Of a stretch of 42,290 nt of DNA, positions 24,929 through 34,515 are shown piece after piece (position 1 is the stretch's first letter; the number at the start of each line of letters is the position of its first letter). A program made the position numbers and the translations under genes. Origin of the DNA: Clostridiales bacterium GWF2_38_85. Its GTDB lineage: Bacteria; Bacillota; Clostridia; Oscillospirales; CAG-382. The stretch spans positions 51,290-93,579 of the forward strand of contig MGOY01000043.1 in NCBI GenBank assembly GCA_001797275.1, written 5' to 3'. A model generated the notes under the pieces. It did no database searches. It was not told where the DNA came from and saw only the letters and a list, made by a program, of their open reading frames with translations.

Positions 24929-26044
24929 ATGAAAAAGCTGCTCTTACTAGTTTTCTGCCTACTCACAACGCATCTCTATATCTCCTCTGCACCTGATGAA
25001 GATTGGGCAATATTTTTTGTAAGAGGAATCAATTCCAACGCACAAGACCAATTTCCCATCTTGACCGCATTCCATGAAGAATTTCCTCAAATTCCAATCG
25101 TCATAGCGCAGATCGGAGATGGCGGCCCCCAAACTACTAATCGAGGCTTATATCACCAGCTTGGTGATGTGTATTGGGATGCCAAATCAAATCCAATTCT
25201 AGCTGGCAAAAGGGTTATCGTAATAGGGCACTCACAAGGAGGATTGCTTGCCCGTGCATTTATCGAAAAATACGGTCACATGCTACCATTTACCATCGAC
25301 AGTTTTCTATCCTGCGCAGGACCGCACGGTGGGCAATTTGGATTACCCAACTCTTGGGAAGAATATGTTGATCTGGTTATTTGGCATGGAGATGATCTTC
25401 TTCTCAAGCAAATAGCCTCCCTTTTAGGAATAAAAAACAGATCCATCGAGATAGAAAACCATGGCTCCATAACGGTTGAGACCGCCATAAGAATGCTAGC
25501 AGAACCAACCGCATCCCGCGATATACTCGATCCCATAAAAACCGCCATTGCGAAACTAATCAAAGCATTGATAAAGAAAGACTTCCCCTTAGTGCGTGTA
25601 ATCTTTTATAATTTTGTCGGGCAAGACCTTATCAGCGTTGCAAATTATTGGAAAGATCCAAACCATAAAATAGAATACTTAGCCTTCAACGAGTTTTTAC
25701 CCTATTTCAACAATGAAAAAGACCATAAAGACGCCAAACAATATAAAGCAAACATACAAAAACTTAACTATCTTGTTATGCTCTGCGCGCTTAACGATCC
25801 AGTAATAAAACCAGATTGCTCCGAAGTCATGCGCTTCTATAAATGGAACTCACGCATAGAGCTTGATAGCATATTCACCGATACCGACCAGTACATCAAT
25901 AATCTTCTGGGCTTACGCGACCTGTATGATAGCGGACGACTCTTCTTTGAATACCCCGCAGGAATGGGCCATGATTGCGGAGGCAATGGCGTTATTATTG
26001 CCATGAAATATTTACGCGCCATAGTTAACGGGAACACGCCCTAA
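24929..26044 (+). CDS. Exported palmitoyl-protein thioesterase-like enzyme, paralogue
   Basis: This 371-residue protein is a close relative of the catalytic part of the preceding gene. It has a signal peptide (about 1-20) and the same triad layout: GHSQGG with Ser102, LNDPVIKPDC with Asp290 (PPT1 has LNDSIVDP at this place) and GMGHD with His348. It also has DLISVANYWKDPNH, and NLLGLRDLYDSGRLFF at the position of the PPT LGLKEMD motif. It ends where the ankyrin-like units of its neighbour begin, so it is the single-domain form. AAGGA lies 8 bases before the ATG. The pair arose by tandem duplication, with later gain or loss of repeats. Confidence 0.82.
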   Translation: MKKLLLLVFCLLTTHLYISSAPDEDWAIFFVRGINSNAQDQFPILTAFHEEFPQIPIVIAQIGDGGPQTTNRGLYHQLGDVYWDAKSNPILAGKRVIVIGHSQGGLLARAFIEKYGHMLPFTIDSFLSCAGPHGGQFGLPNSWEEYVDLVIWHGDDLLLKQIASLLGIKNRSIEIENHGSITVETAIRMLAEPTASRDILDPIKTAIAKLIKALIKKDFPLVRVIFYNFVGQDLISVANYWKDPNHKIEYLAFNEFLPYFNNEKDHKDAKQYKANIQKLNYLVMLCALNDPVIKPDCSEVMRFYKWNSRIELDSIFTDTDQYINNLLGLRDLYDSGRLFFEYPAGMGHDCGGNGVIIAMKYLRAIVNGNTP

Positions 26045-26079
26045 TAGCATAAATACGTTGATCCCTAAAAAAATGAAGC

Positions 26080-26115
26080 CGGTAGGCAAACGAGTATTTA
26101 ATCTTTTGCCTACCG
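26080..26115. terminator. Hairpin after the second thioesterase-like gene
   Basis: CGGTAGGCAAA pairs with TTTGCCTACCG (perfect 11-bp stem, 14-base loop). No T-tract follows, so it is a moderate terminator candidate. It lies 31 bases before the next ATG. Confidence 0.5.
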
Positions 26116-26145
26116 CTACACATCCCCCCACTACATAAGGATAAT

Positions 26146-26775
26146 ATGTCATCACTCCGCCTCATAGACCTAACCCACACCATCACCCCAGTCATGCCCG
26201 TATATCCAGGTGATGAGCCGGCGTCTTTAATAAAGACACACACACTTGAAAAAGACCATTACAACAACTTCACCCTATCCTCCAGCATGCATGTCGGCAC
26301 CCATATTGATGGTCCCGGACATTTAACCACCTCACCCCTTTTACTCTCCAACTTACCTATAAATTCCTTTATAGGTAAAGGCGTTCTAATTGATGCCCGT
26401 AACAAGGCAATTGAGGCACCCTTATTTGAAAACATTCCACGTGAAGAGAATCTAATTGTCCTCGTTATGACCGGATTTGATAAACAGTATGGTACACCCG
26501 AATATTTCACCACTCACCCCGTTCTGTTGCCTAATGCAGCCGAAAAAATCGCAGAAAAACGAGTCAAAATGATTGGATTAGATTTCCCTTCGCCCGACCA
26601 CTACCCTTTTGAAAGACACAAAACACTCTTTGCTGCAAACGTATTAATCATTGAAAACCTAACCAACCTAGAACGACTGTTAAACATCCCCGACTTTACC
26701 ATAATAGCCCTACCCCTTAAAACAGAAACCGATTCTGCTCTTGCACGAGTGATAGCGGTTTATACAGAGCCATAA
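26146..26775 (+). CDS. Cyclase-family (kynurenine formamidase-like) metal hydrolase
   Basis: A 209-residue protein of the cyclase family (PF04199 type), which includes kynurenine formamidase KynB and isatin hydrolase. The metal-binding signature HxGTHxDxPxH is exact: His49, His53, Asp55 and His59 in HVGTHIDGPGH. The start IDLTHTITPVMPVYPGD is typical, as are GLDFPSPD and the late ALPLKTETDSALARVIA. No signal peptide is present, so it is cytoplasmic. The substrate cannot be told from sequence; a role in tryptophan breakdown is not supported by the neighbours. AGGAT lies 5 bases upstream of the ATG. Confidence 0.88.
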   Translation: MSSLRLIDLTHTITPVMPVYPGDEPASLIKTHTLEKDHYNNFTLSSSMHVGTHIDGPGHLTTSPLLLSNLPINSFIGKGVLIDARNKAIEAPLFENIPREENLIVLVMTGFDKQYGTPEYFTTHPVLLPNAAEKIAEKRVKMIGLDFPSPDHYPFERHKTLFAANVLIIENLTNLERLLNIPDFTIIALPLKTETDSALARVIAVYTEP

Positions 26776-26975
26776 AACCGGCTCAGATAAAAAAAATCTT
26801 TAGACCACATTCCCACAACCATTCCTTCGCACTCACTTTACAATTTCCAATACCACTGGCATAATTACAGTAGAAAATTTTGAGCTAAAATTGGCTTAGT
26901 TAAGGCAGCTTTTTTAAAATCAATATTTAAAAAAAGCAATTGCAAAGATTAAAACTACGAAAGAGTGCATGTATC

Positions 26976-28283
26976 ATGAAGATAAAACTACTCCCTTTTT
27001 TATTAGGTAGCATACTAGTACTTTTAAGCCAGCTATCAGATGCAAGAAGTATGGGCAACCTTGATAATGCACGTCCTGTTCTTGGCTATAGTCCTCATGT
27101 AATATTCAACGACTCACCAGATAAAATCGACTGTGTCATTATTCATGCACATGGTTTTGGCTCCTACGACTCATCCTATGAATCTTTCCTTAACGGTGAA
27201 CTTAAAACGACCTCAATACAGCAGAATTACAACACCCTAAACGCCTTTGACAACCTCTTTTTCAACTTTCGCGACCACGGGTTACACTACCCACACCCCT
27301 ATTTCGCGCTTCAACACAAGCTCTCTTTTGAACACATTCCGCTACATCGCTCCTGGTATTCAAATTTGGGACAAGATGCTGACGCCCTTGCGCTACTCTA
27401 TTTCATCACCCTCTGTTATGACATGGGATACAAAACTATCTGTGGAATGGGACATTCACGTGGTGGAGCTGTATGGATACGAGTACTTGACTCCCTAACC
27501 CAACCACAAAAATATGCTCACTTATGGAAAAAGCTAACGGGATATTATACAAAAAACGGACTTGAAATTGCACGCATAAATGCAGTCAGACAGGCTGTTG
27601 AAAATGGTTTTATTGTACTAATGCGTCCTTTAATCGACACAAAAAGCGCCTTCCAAAATAGAATTCCTTGCGAAAGTTCTCTGCCGCACTTTATTGCGCG
27701 TTCGTTAAGCTGGGGGCTCGCGCTCGGCTCATCATTCATCTGTCACTACAACCCCTTTGCTCAAGAAGGGTATCAGATACTTGAAGAGCTTTCCTGCAAA
27801 GGACTTCTTAAAAACTTTAATCTCTCTATTTACTTCAGTACTCAAGATGAAAACACCGGCACCCTACAAGACCACAAAGTAGTAGCTCTTACAGCCTCAA
27901 ATCCCCATCTTCATGCCACTATTGCCCCCGAACCACACTGCGACCACTGTACTCTATCGGCTAATGAAACCTCATCCATTATGACACAGTTAAACGATAC
28001 AATAGTTTCTCACATCATAGCGCCTGAAAAACCGGACACGCGGCCTCTTACAAACAATCTAAAAGCAACTCCAGCACAACGAGGCCCTATGACTTTTATA
28101 CAAGATGCAACGCTTAATCTACCTCACTTTATAATGGAAACCATACGTGACCGCTACATAAAAATCTCCATCACCTCTAGCATCATGGGTTTGTTAACCG
28201 CTTTTATACTCTATAAAAAAGGTCGGTTACCACAGGTAAAAGCGTTTTTTAACACAGCAAGCAAAAGGCTTTTTAGAAAATAA
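26976..28283 (+). CDS. Exported, membrane-anchored alpha/beta hydrolase
   Basis: A 435-residue protein from MKIKLLPFLL. The signal peptide spans about 1-23. The hydrolase-like parts are VIIHAHGFGSYD (oxyanion-hole HG), GMGHSRGGA with candidate nucleophile Ser161 in G-H-S-R-G, and a later His-rich stretch CHPHCDHC-like (PEPHCDHCTLSANE) that may supply the catalytic His. Near the C terminus a hydrophobic helix (about 395-413, ITSSIMGLLTAFILY) followed by KKGR indicates a membrane anchor with a cytoplasmic tail. A TTG start 36 bases earlier is possible, but the ATG begins the signal peptide. It is convergent with the next gene, only 10 bases apart. The specific substrate is unknown. The DxHG signature is closest to lipase/esterase-type hydrolases. 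Confidence 0.7.
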   Translation: MKIKLLPFLLGSILVLLSQLSDARSMGNLDNARPVLGYSPHVIFNDSPDKIDCVIIHAHGFGSYDSSYESFLNGELKTTSIQQNYNTLNAFDNLFFNFRDHGLHYPHPYFALQHKLSFEHIPLHRSWYSNLGQDADALALLYFITLCYDMGYKTICGMGHSRGGAVWIRVLDSLTQPQKYAHLWKKLTGYYTKNGLEIARINAVRQAVENGFIVLMRPLIDTKSAFQNRIPCESSLPHFIARSLSWGLALGSSFICHYNPFAQEGYQILEELSCKGLLKNFNLSIYFSTQDENTGTLQDHKVVALTASNPHLHATIAPEPHCDHCTLSANETSSIMTQLNDTIVSHIIAPEKPDTRPLTNNLKATPAQRGPMTFIQDATLNLPHFIMETIRDRYIKISITSSIMGLLTAFILYKKGRLPQVKAFFNTASKRLFRK

Positions 28284-28293
28284 GCCCCACCTT

Positions 28294-31200
28294 TTAAGCC
28301 ATGGCACCCTGAGGCAACACTTCTTTCCCCCACATGTGCGACTTTACCTCTTTAACAAAATCCTCTCCAAATTGAGGGTCCGGCTTTTCCCACTGCATTT
28401 CTGCCCACTTCTCTCTTCCGTTAAAGTAAGCTCCAAAAGACTCCTTAGTCTTACCGTTCTGATCTTTTAACAGAACCGTTACATAACGTTTAGTAGGATA
28501 TCCTTTTTCATTCGCAAGAATGAGCTTATAATACCACCCATGCGGCATCTGCCAGACGGTATCAGAAAAAGGTTTTTCTACTTGATCTATAAATGCCTTT
28601 TTAACCACAAACACTTTATCCGCTTGAATATCTTCATCTAACAAAAATGCGGTCACAATATCACAAAGGGCATCAGATTTTGTGACGTGCACCTGACGAA
28701 TTTCATCAAACTCATGAACCGCAGAACCAGGAATCACTGATTCAATAATTGGAAGAGGTAACTCTTCAAACACAAGCGGAAACGGGATATAATCCGCATA
28801 GAGCAATAAAACCTCTGGCCGATTTGTCTTCAATGTCTTTTTATCTACTTGCGGCTCTCCCATAAAAAACGATGGAAACTTCAAGGGCTCTGTCCTAGCT
28901 TTAGCCATGGTGTTACTAATCGATACAACTCTGCCCGTAAGATAAGCCGGCCATGCCCACTCTTGATTAGGCTTTTTGACCAGGAAAACAGTAGAAGACT
29001 TCGATTTAAAAACTATAGAACGGGGTCCTGGAGCCAAAAAAATCGAAGACAGTGCCTTTTCTGCTTCGTACGCTGTTTTAGGCACACCCATAGAAAACAG
29101 ATACTTAAATCCCGACTCCTCGATAGTCAATGAAACCGTATCGTTACTATTGGACAATGCAAGCAGATACCCGTATTTCTTAGGGAAAAACGCCCCCTCT
29201 TGCCTCATCATTTGCCTGATATTAGTACCCCCACCAAAACAGGTCGATAGAATAACCCATGCCGTCTCTATTGCAGAGTTGAAAAAATCTAACATTACCT
29301 GCATAGCCTCACCCTTGAGCCCGGCGACATTCCCTAGTCCAATTCCAGATAACTTTTCGGTAGCCGGCGAACCATGGCCAGAAATATAGATGGTGAATGG
29401 AGGAAGTGGATGTGCCTTAGGGCTCACCTTTTTGGTAGGAGTACTAACCGATTCGCAATACCGATTCCGATCATATTTTGTAACAAAAAGTTCACTCGTC
29501 CAGGGCTCGGCCATATCGTTGGTTTTTTTGTAAATTACCGAACTAACTACATCCGAAAAATTATAATCAAGATCAGAAAAAACACTTTTCTTTAATACAT
29601 CAATATCTTGAAGGATAAAGTGATCTATCTTTAGCCCTAATTTTAATTCAAGAGGGGTAATTTCTGTGCTCTCAGGAACATTAACAGGAGACGTATAGTT
29701 TTTAAGCTCTTTAATTCCGCCATAGCTTTTAGGAACCAATAAAAACAAGTCCTGACCTGTGTACGGGATACTTTTAAAGACCAGCCACTGGTCTGCATCG
29801 ATAAGATCAAAACATTTGGGCAACAGAGATCCTGTTGTCATAACAGGCACCGTCGGCGTTTTTAATAGAGCCCGCAAATTTTTCCCGATAGCCCCAAGCT
29901 TATCTTTTTCAATCCTCTCGGAGTTATCAAAGAGAAGCGCTATTCCTCGAGGTTTAATCTTACCCAGTGGACGAACTCCCTTATCCATAAGTTTTTGAAT
30001 AATTGGTTTGTACAACGCTTGCTCAGATTCGCTCTTTGTATGAAATTCTTTAAGCGCATTCTCCATGATAGGCCCCAAGTCCATACCCTCTGGCACACGA
30101 TCAAGCGCTACAAGAGCCAAGGATTGTACTGCAGGGTTAGTCACCTCTTTCCCCGCAAGCTCAACCAGAAAGCTAAAAAGATTTAAATTGGTATAAGGAT
30201 CGATTGTCGCCACGCGCTTCGCAGATTGAGGAAAATAAACAAGATCAACAAAATCCGCTATCTCCAACTCTGGGATAGTAATAAGTCCTTCGACATTCTT
30301 ACATAGCTGTGTGTAAGATGCTGTATCTGCAGTATTTTGATAGGAATAAAGCGCCGTTAAAAAAAGTGGTAGCTTCTGCTGAGGCGTAAGCACATTTACC
30401 CCTACCCCGCTAAAGAATTTAAGCAAAAAGTCGACCGGCGCCTGACGTTGAATCGCCGCACGTTCCGCAACCGGCGAGGTATTTCTCTGGGCAAAACTCT
30501 CATCTGCCAACCACCTAATTATAGACTCAGCCCAGCCCTCCATCGAGGCTTTATCTCGTTTATACTTATCTATCACCAAGCTCAAAAGAGCCTGTTCAAG
30601 AGCCGTAACATAAGGCCGCGCATTCTCACCCGACATTCTATCTCGCAAAAGTAATTCTAAATAATTACCCCAATTAGTAGTTGCATTAATAGGGTAGGGG
30701 GAGAAGTTTTCATCCCCAATAACCTCAAGGCTCGGTGCTACTTTAAAGAGCCTCTCAACCCCTGTAAAAGTTAACTCTTTTGGCAGTATTAGTGTTTTTA
30801 ATTTAGGCAATTTTACGTCCATCCCAAAATCCCCAGGAACTGTAACCGAACCCGCTAAATTCAATTGGACCAAATTAGGACTATTTTTTAGCAATTTATC
30901 CACAAATTCGGAAGGGATAACCATATCAATAAGTTCGAGCTTAGTAAGTTGTCGAAACGTTGATTTTATTGAAAGTTTTTCAAGCGACTTTTGTGGAATT
31001 CCTTTGAGCCTTAAATGCGTTATAGCCGGGGCCCCATTCAGCAGTTTTGAAAGTTGTTCCGCCGTTACTTCCGAATTATCTTCAATAACAATTTCATAGA
31101 TGTCTTTCAATTCTCGAATGCGCTCTTTATCGCCGAGAATGCTAGTCAATTCGTCAGATGTATAATCAGAAAAATCTTCCAGCCCAAGCTTTTTCGAGTC

Positions 31201-32613
31201 AAGATACTCTTGCTTGAAATCAGGGTCCATCACAAATTGATTGGCACCTGCATTTACCAGAGCCTCAACAAGAAGCATACGTCGCTTTTTATGGTCATTA
31301 TAAATAATTTTTTTATAGTTCTCTGCCTGTTGTCTTGTGCTATTTTGTTTCAAAATATTTGTTAAACTTGCTTTTTCAATGCCCTTTTTAAGTATCTTGC
31401 TGAGTACCACCTCATACCAGTGCATCTCCACCCCATAGTTAATTTGATTTATCGAGGAAAGGGTCGCATAATAAAGATGCTTGGCCAAACATTCGTTTGC
31501 AATATCAATCAACACCTGCGGATCCATTACAGTATCAATCACCTTTATGAAAGACACGATGGCGCCGCCCCGCCCATTCTTCAACGCCTCCATAAAAAAC
31601 TCAATTGCCGCCGCGTTCTTTTTGTCCGCTCCAGCATTCCCTTCGACAACCTTCCATAAAGCATCCGCTTGCTTTTGCGGCTGCGAACTTCGATCCATAA
31701 GCTTTTCAAGGGCATCAGTTATCTCTTTAATCTTCGCGGTCTCTTTGCCTGTATACTGAGACAGCCATGCGGTAAGCTCATCATTATAGGTTATATCTGT
31801 AAAAACACCCTTTGTTACCAGTAATGAGATAAATACATACAAGTCGGACGGCGGTGTTTTAATTTTCATAAGCTCTACAACATACTCTTGCAGCTGTTTT
31901 AGTGCCTTTTCACCTAATGGTTTTTTGCCTCCATCCATCTTCTTTACCAAACCAGCAAGATAATACCAGGCAACCCAGGGGACATCTCCGCCTGACTTTA
32001 TCATGGAGAAAGAGTTGTTTCGAATAGCATTCACAAGATCGACACTCTCTACTTCATCAAGAGTTTTATCCTTATCAAACTCCAATTTGGGCGCAGCGCC
32101 TACTACTGCTTCAATAAGTTCAAATGGAATGAAACGATTAGCCTCAAGTCCTTTCAAGTTTTGCAAAGCGCCAGCCGGAATCACAAGACTTTCTAAATCT
32201 GTCAATTCAAACCGTTTAAAAATCGAAAGTTCTTCCAATTTAGGCGCAGCTTGCAAGATCGTTTCTAATGCTTTTGACGGCATCTTCAGATCAAACAAAC
32301 CAAGTTCTTTAAGTGCAGGTAGGGCATCCTTGCTTAAAGTCAAATTTTCAAAGCTCGCTGGCCCCATCCCCCGTATCACAAGATTTTCCACAGATGGAAC
32401 CGCTGCCAGCAACGAACTCAATTGATCAGAAGCAACCTCTCCAACCCCCAACCTAAGCTCTGTCACGGTATCCAAATATGTTTTATTTTTAAGATCAATT
32501 TTCGTATTAAAATTTTCCGGCGTCACGCCATTAAGATCCAACTCTACTGCCTGCACACCAACCGACATTAAAAACAGGCTACACATAAGCCCTAACAACA
32601 TAAATTGCTTCAT
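28294..32613 (-). CDS. Giant exported LRR protein with caspase-like (clan CD) peptidase motifs
   Basis: The 1439-residue protein has a signal peptide (1-22). Two related modules follow. Each has LRR-like units (about 30-175 and 495-640; compare LSSLLAAVPSVENLVIRG with LSKLLNGAPAITHLRLKG) and then a helical region. The C-terminal third holds the dyad of clan CD cysteine peptidases (caspase, gingipain, clostripain, separase): a hydrophobic strand into GHG in FTIYISGHGSP with His1080, then a strand into Cys in AWVILSTCFGGG with Cys1125. The spacing of 45 is close to that of caspases. A further about 300 residues lie beyond it, and the two parts flanking the dyad are not recognised. Substrate and whether it is active are unknown. 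Transcription is minus, with a GAGAGAG site. Confidence 0.72.
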   Translation of the reverse strand: MKQFMLLGLMCSLFLMSVGVQAVELDLNGVTPENFNTKIDLKNKTYLDTVTELRLGVGEVASDQLSSLLAAVPSVENLVIRGMGPASFENLTLSKDALPALKELGLFDLKMPSKALETILQAAPKLEELSIFKRFELTDLESLVIPAGALQNLKGLEANRFIPFELIEAVVGAAPKLEFDKDKTLDEVESVDLVNAIRNNSFSMIKSGGDVPWVAWYYLAGLVKKMDGGKKPLGEKALKQLQEYVVELMKIKTPPSDLYVFISLLVTKGVFTDITYNDELTAWLSQYTGKETAKIKEITDALEKLMDRSSQPQKQADALWKVVEGNAGADKKNAAAIEFFMEALKNGRGGAIVSFIKVIDTVMDPQVLIDIANECLAKHLYYATLSSINQINYGVEMHWYEVVLSKILKKGIEKASLTNILKQNSTRQQAENYKKIIYNDHKKRRMLLVEALVNAGANQFVMDPDFKQEYLDSKKLGLEDFSDYTSDELTSILGDKERIRELKDIYEIVIEDNSEVTAEQLSKLLNGAPAITHLRLKGIPQKSLEKLSIKSTFRQLTKLELIDMVIPSEFVDKLLKNSPNLVQLNLAGSVTVPGDFGMDVKLPKLKTLILPKELTFTGVERLFKVAPSLEVIGDENFSPYPINATTNWGNYLELLLRDRMSGENARPYVTALEQALLSLVIDKYKRDKASMEGWAESIIRWLADESFAQRNTSPVAERAAIQRQAPVDFLLKFFSGVGVNVLTPQQKLPLFLTALYSYQNTADTASYTQLCKNVEGLITIPELEIADFVDLVYFPQSAKRVATIDPYTNLNLFSFLVELAGKEVTNPAVQSLALVALDRVPEGMDLGPIMENALKEFHTKSESEQALYKPIIQKLMDKGVRPLGKIKPRGIALLFDNSERIEKDKLGAIGKNLRALLKTPTVPVMTTGSLLPKCFDLIDADQWLVFKSIPYTGQDLFLLVPKSYGGIKELKNYTSPVNVPESTEITPLELKLGLKIDHFILQDIDVLKKSVFSDLDYNFSDVVSSVIYKKTNDMAEPWTSELFVTKYDRNRYCESVSTPTKKVSPKAHPLPPFTIYISGHGSPATEKLSGIGLGNVAGLKGEAMQVMLDFFNSAIETAWVILSTCFGGGTNIRQMMRQEGAFFPKKYGYLLALSNSNDTVSLTIEESGFKYLFSMGVPKTAYEAEKALSSIFLAPGPRSIVFKSKSSTVFLVKKPNQEWAWPAYLTGRVVSISNTMAKARTEPLKFPSFFMGEPQVDKKTLKTNRPEVLLLYADYIPFPLVFEELPLPIIESVIPGSAVHEFDEIRQVHVTKSDALCDIVTAFLLDEDIQADKVFVVKKAFIDQVEKPFSDTVWQMPHGWYYKLILANEKGYPTKRYVTVLLKDQNGKTKESFGAYFNGREKWAEMQWEKPDPQFGEDFVKEVKSHMWGKEVLPQGAMA

Positions 32614-32663
32614 TACAACTCTCTCTCTATGTTAACCCCAGGCAAACTCTCTGTTAAAAACGT

Positions 32664-33332
32664 CTAAAACTTGTCACCTCTGCCCATAAAAAAAAGCTTC
32701 AGTTGTATATACCTAAACCACGTCTCTGGAGAATCACAGCACTCCCAGCCATTAGCATGTCCCTCTGAGCACACAGGCCAAAAAGAACCATAAATCAGTT
32801 CAATAAATGCCCGTAACGCTTTAAATTTAAGATCAATATAAGAGCAAGGCATCCATGCATCAGAGCATTCGGAACGGTGGGAAAGAGTACCTGCTAACAT
32901 CTTTCGTAAAAAAATTTTGTACACACTATCTACCGTTTTCAATGCCTCATCAAATCCATCCATTTGCAAAGCCCACTCCATCGCAGAAAAAGTATGTGCA
33001 TACCACTTAACATAAAGGCAGAGGTCACAATATTTAGTCCTAACCCTTTTTGCTGCACTACGCAGTTTATAAAATGTAAGCAATGGTACGCAGTTATGGG
33101 ACGCAACTTTTCCTTTTAACTCATTATAAATTTCCTGATTTTTCTGAAACACGCGGTCACCTTCAGGCAAATAGAGCATAGGTTTACCTGCTGACAAAGA
33201 ACCCTTTAAAGTACAAATTGTTGAAAAAGGACAGATAGGTATTCTCTGCATAGCTTTTTTGGAAGTCAATTCCATAGACCAGGCGCTTGAACCAACTAAA
33301 ACCCCTAACAAAACCACAAAACTTTTCTTCAT
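32664..33332 (-). CDS. Exported cysteine-rich protein of unknown function
   Basis: The 222-residue protein has a signal peptide (about 1-19, MKKSFVVLLGVLVGSSAWS). It carries about a dozen cysteines in the mature part, some close together (CPFSTIC, CDLC, CDSP with GWECC), which suggests disulphides outside the cytoplasm. No family is recognised. It lies 50 bases upstream of the giant LRR/caspase-like gene on the same strand. No terminator between them is clear, so they may be co-transcribed. Confidence 0.7.
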   Translation of the reverse strand: MKKSFVVLLGVLVGSSAWSMELTSKKAMQRIPICPFSTICTLKGSLSAGKPMLYLPEGDRVFQKNQEIYNELKGKVASHNCVPLLTFYKLRSAAKRVRTKYCDLCLYVKWYAHTFSAMEWALQMDGFDEALKTVDSVYKIFLRKMLAGTLSHRSECSDAWMPCSYIDLKFKALRAFIELIYGSFWPVCSEGHANGWECCDSPETWFRYIQLKLFFMGRGDKF

Positions 33333-33402
33333 CGCTTTTTACCATTTCATCTGGATTTTAAGAAAGATCGCGGTCAGTCTATACCAAGATATCCCTGCAC
33401 GT

Positions 33403-34482
33403 CTAGGCGCCCTTTTCAAAAAGTTTATTCGATGCAAAAAATATTTTCACATCTAGTAAAGCGCACCTAGGAGCGTTCCCCTTTATCACACCGCAACAAA
33501 CCGTCCCCAAATTCTTTCTAAAATAGTAACGAGATTTTGCTCTGCTACGATTATAATGCATCAAAAGCGGCAAAAGAGTGCCCCTATTACCTCCATCACC
33601 TCCATACCCCCCAATTTTCGCACCAAGGGAAAGTTCCAAATCACAAAAGCCCAACCGCTCCTGCGCCTGTAGATCATCAATAAATCTTTTAGATCCTACA
33701 TACAAAAGACTTAGACACTTTCCGACCATTGAAAGCAGAGTTTCCTTAACCTCCAGTCGAGGTTCTTTCTGAGCGTTTAAAAGTGCATTCTTTTTCTCAA
33801 TCGCCAAGACCGGTGATCTAACCGAATTATTCAAAACTAAAGAATATGCGGTCATAACATTTTTGAAAAAAACTCCTATTTTATCGCCTGCATCAGAAGG
33901 GAATAGAAAATCCAATAAATCCGCTTTATCATTAGACGATAGAAAACTCCAGGGCGATTCATTCGTTTTATTCAAGATAAACAGATTCGCTCCCTGCTCA
34001 ATAAGAAGTTGTGCTGACTCCGTATCACCAAACCAACAGGCCCAATGCAAAGGAGTCCATTCATCCAGATCTTTTGCATCAAGGTCTATAGACAATTTGA
34101 CTAAAAACTCCAACAACTCAATATTATTGTGACAACAGACAAAATGGAGGCATGTTCTACCCTCTACGTCTTTAGCCCGAACAGAAACACCCTTTTCAAC
34201 AAGCCATTGTGCGCAGACATTAGAATCTTTAAGACATGCAATATGCAAAAGCGTAAGCCCATCAGAACCAACCGTGTTAATATTGGCGCCCTGATTCACC
34301 GCCTCTTTGGCATGTAAAACATTGTCATCCTCAACGGCTAAAAAAAGCTTTTTATCAAGCTCCTGCTGCCTCTGCTCTTTTGTCTTTATCATCCGTTCCT
34401 CAATAACCGCCTTCATGGCGCCAACACTCTGGTACCCATTAATACAAAGAAATAACACCCAGACAACAGACTTTTTTAGCAT
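33403..34482 (-). CDS. Exported ankyrin-repeat protein
   Basis: The 359-residue protein has an N-terminal signal peptide (about 1-22, MLKKSVVWVLFLCINGYQSV). At least four ankyrin repeats (about 50-200) follow, with GLTLLHIACLKDSNVCAQWL, GRTCLHFVCCHNNIELLEFL, EWTPLHWACWFGDTESAQLL and the terminal NESPWSFLSSNDKADLLDFL. The C-terminal part (about 210-359) is not repetitive, with a Gly-rich turn (GGYGGDGGNRG) and basic residues. It may bind a protein partner outside the cytoplasm; no enzyme motif is seen. Confidence 0.86.
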   Translation of the reverse strand: MLKKSVVWVLFLCINGYQSVGAMKAVIEERMIKTKEQRQQELDKKLFLAVEDDNVLHAKEAVNQGANINTVGSDGLTLLHIACLKDSNVCAQWLVEKGVSVRAKDVEGRTCLHFVCCHNNIELLEFLVKLSIDLDAKDLDEWTPLHWACWFGDTESAQLLIEQGANLFILNKTNESPWSFLSSNDKADLLDFLFPSDAGDKIGVFFKNVMTAYSLVLNNSVRSPVLAIEKKNALLNAQKEPRLEVKETLLSMVGKCLSLLYVGSKRFIDDLQAQERLGFCDLELSLGAKIGGYGGDGGNRGTLLPLLMHYNRSRAKSRYYFRKNLGTVCCGVIKGNAPRCALLDVKIFFASNKLFEKGA

Positions 34483-34515
34483 TGCAACGCCCCCTAAAAA
34501 CGCCAGGAATATTCA

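Noticed and set aside
29759-32425. Many short plus-strand frames opposite the 1439-residue gene
   Set aside because: They are shadows of the long minus-strand gene, with no motifs or ribosome sites.
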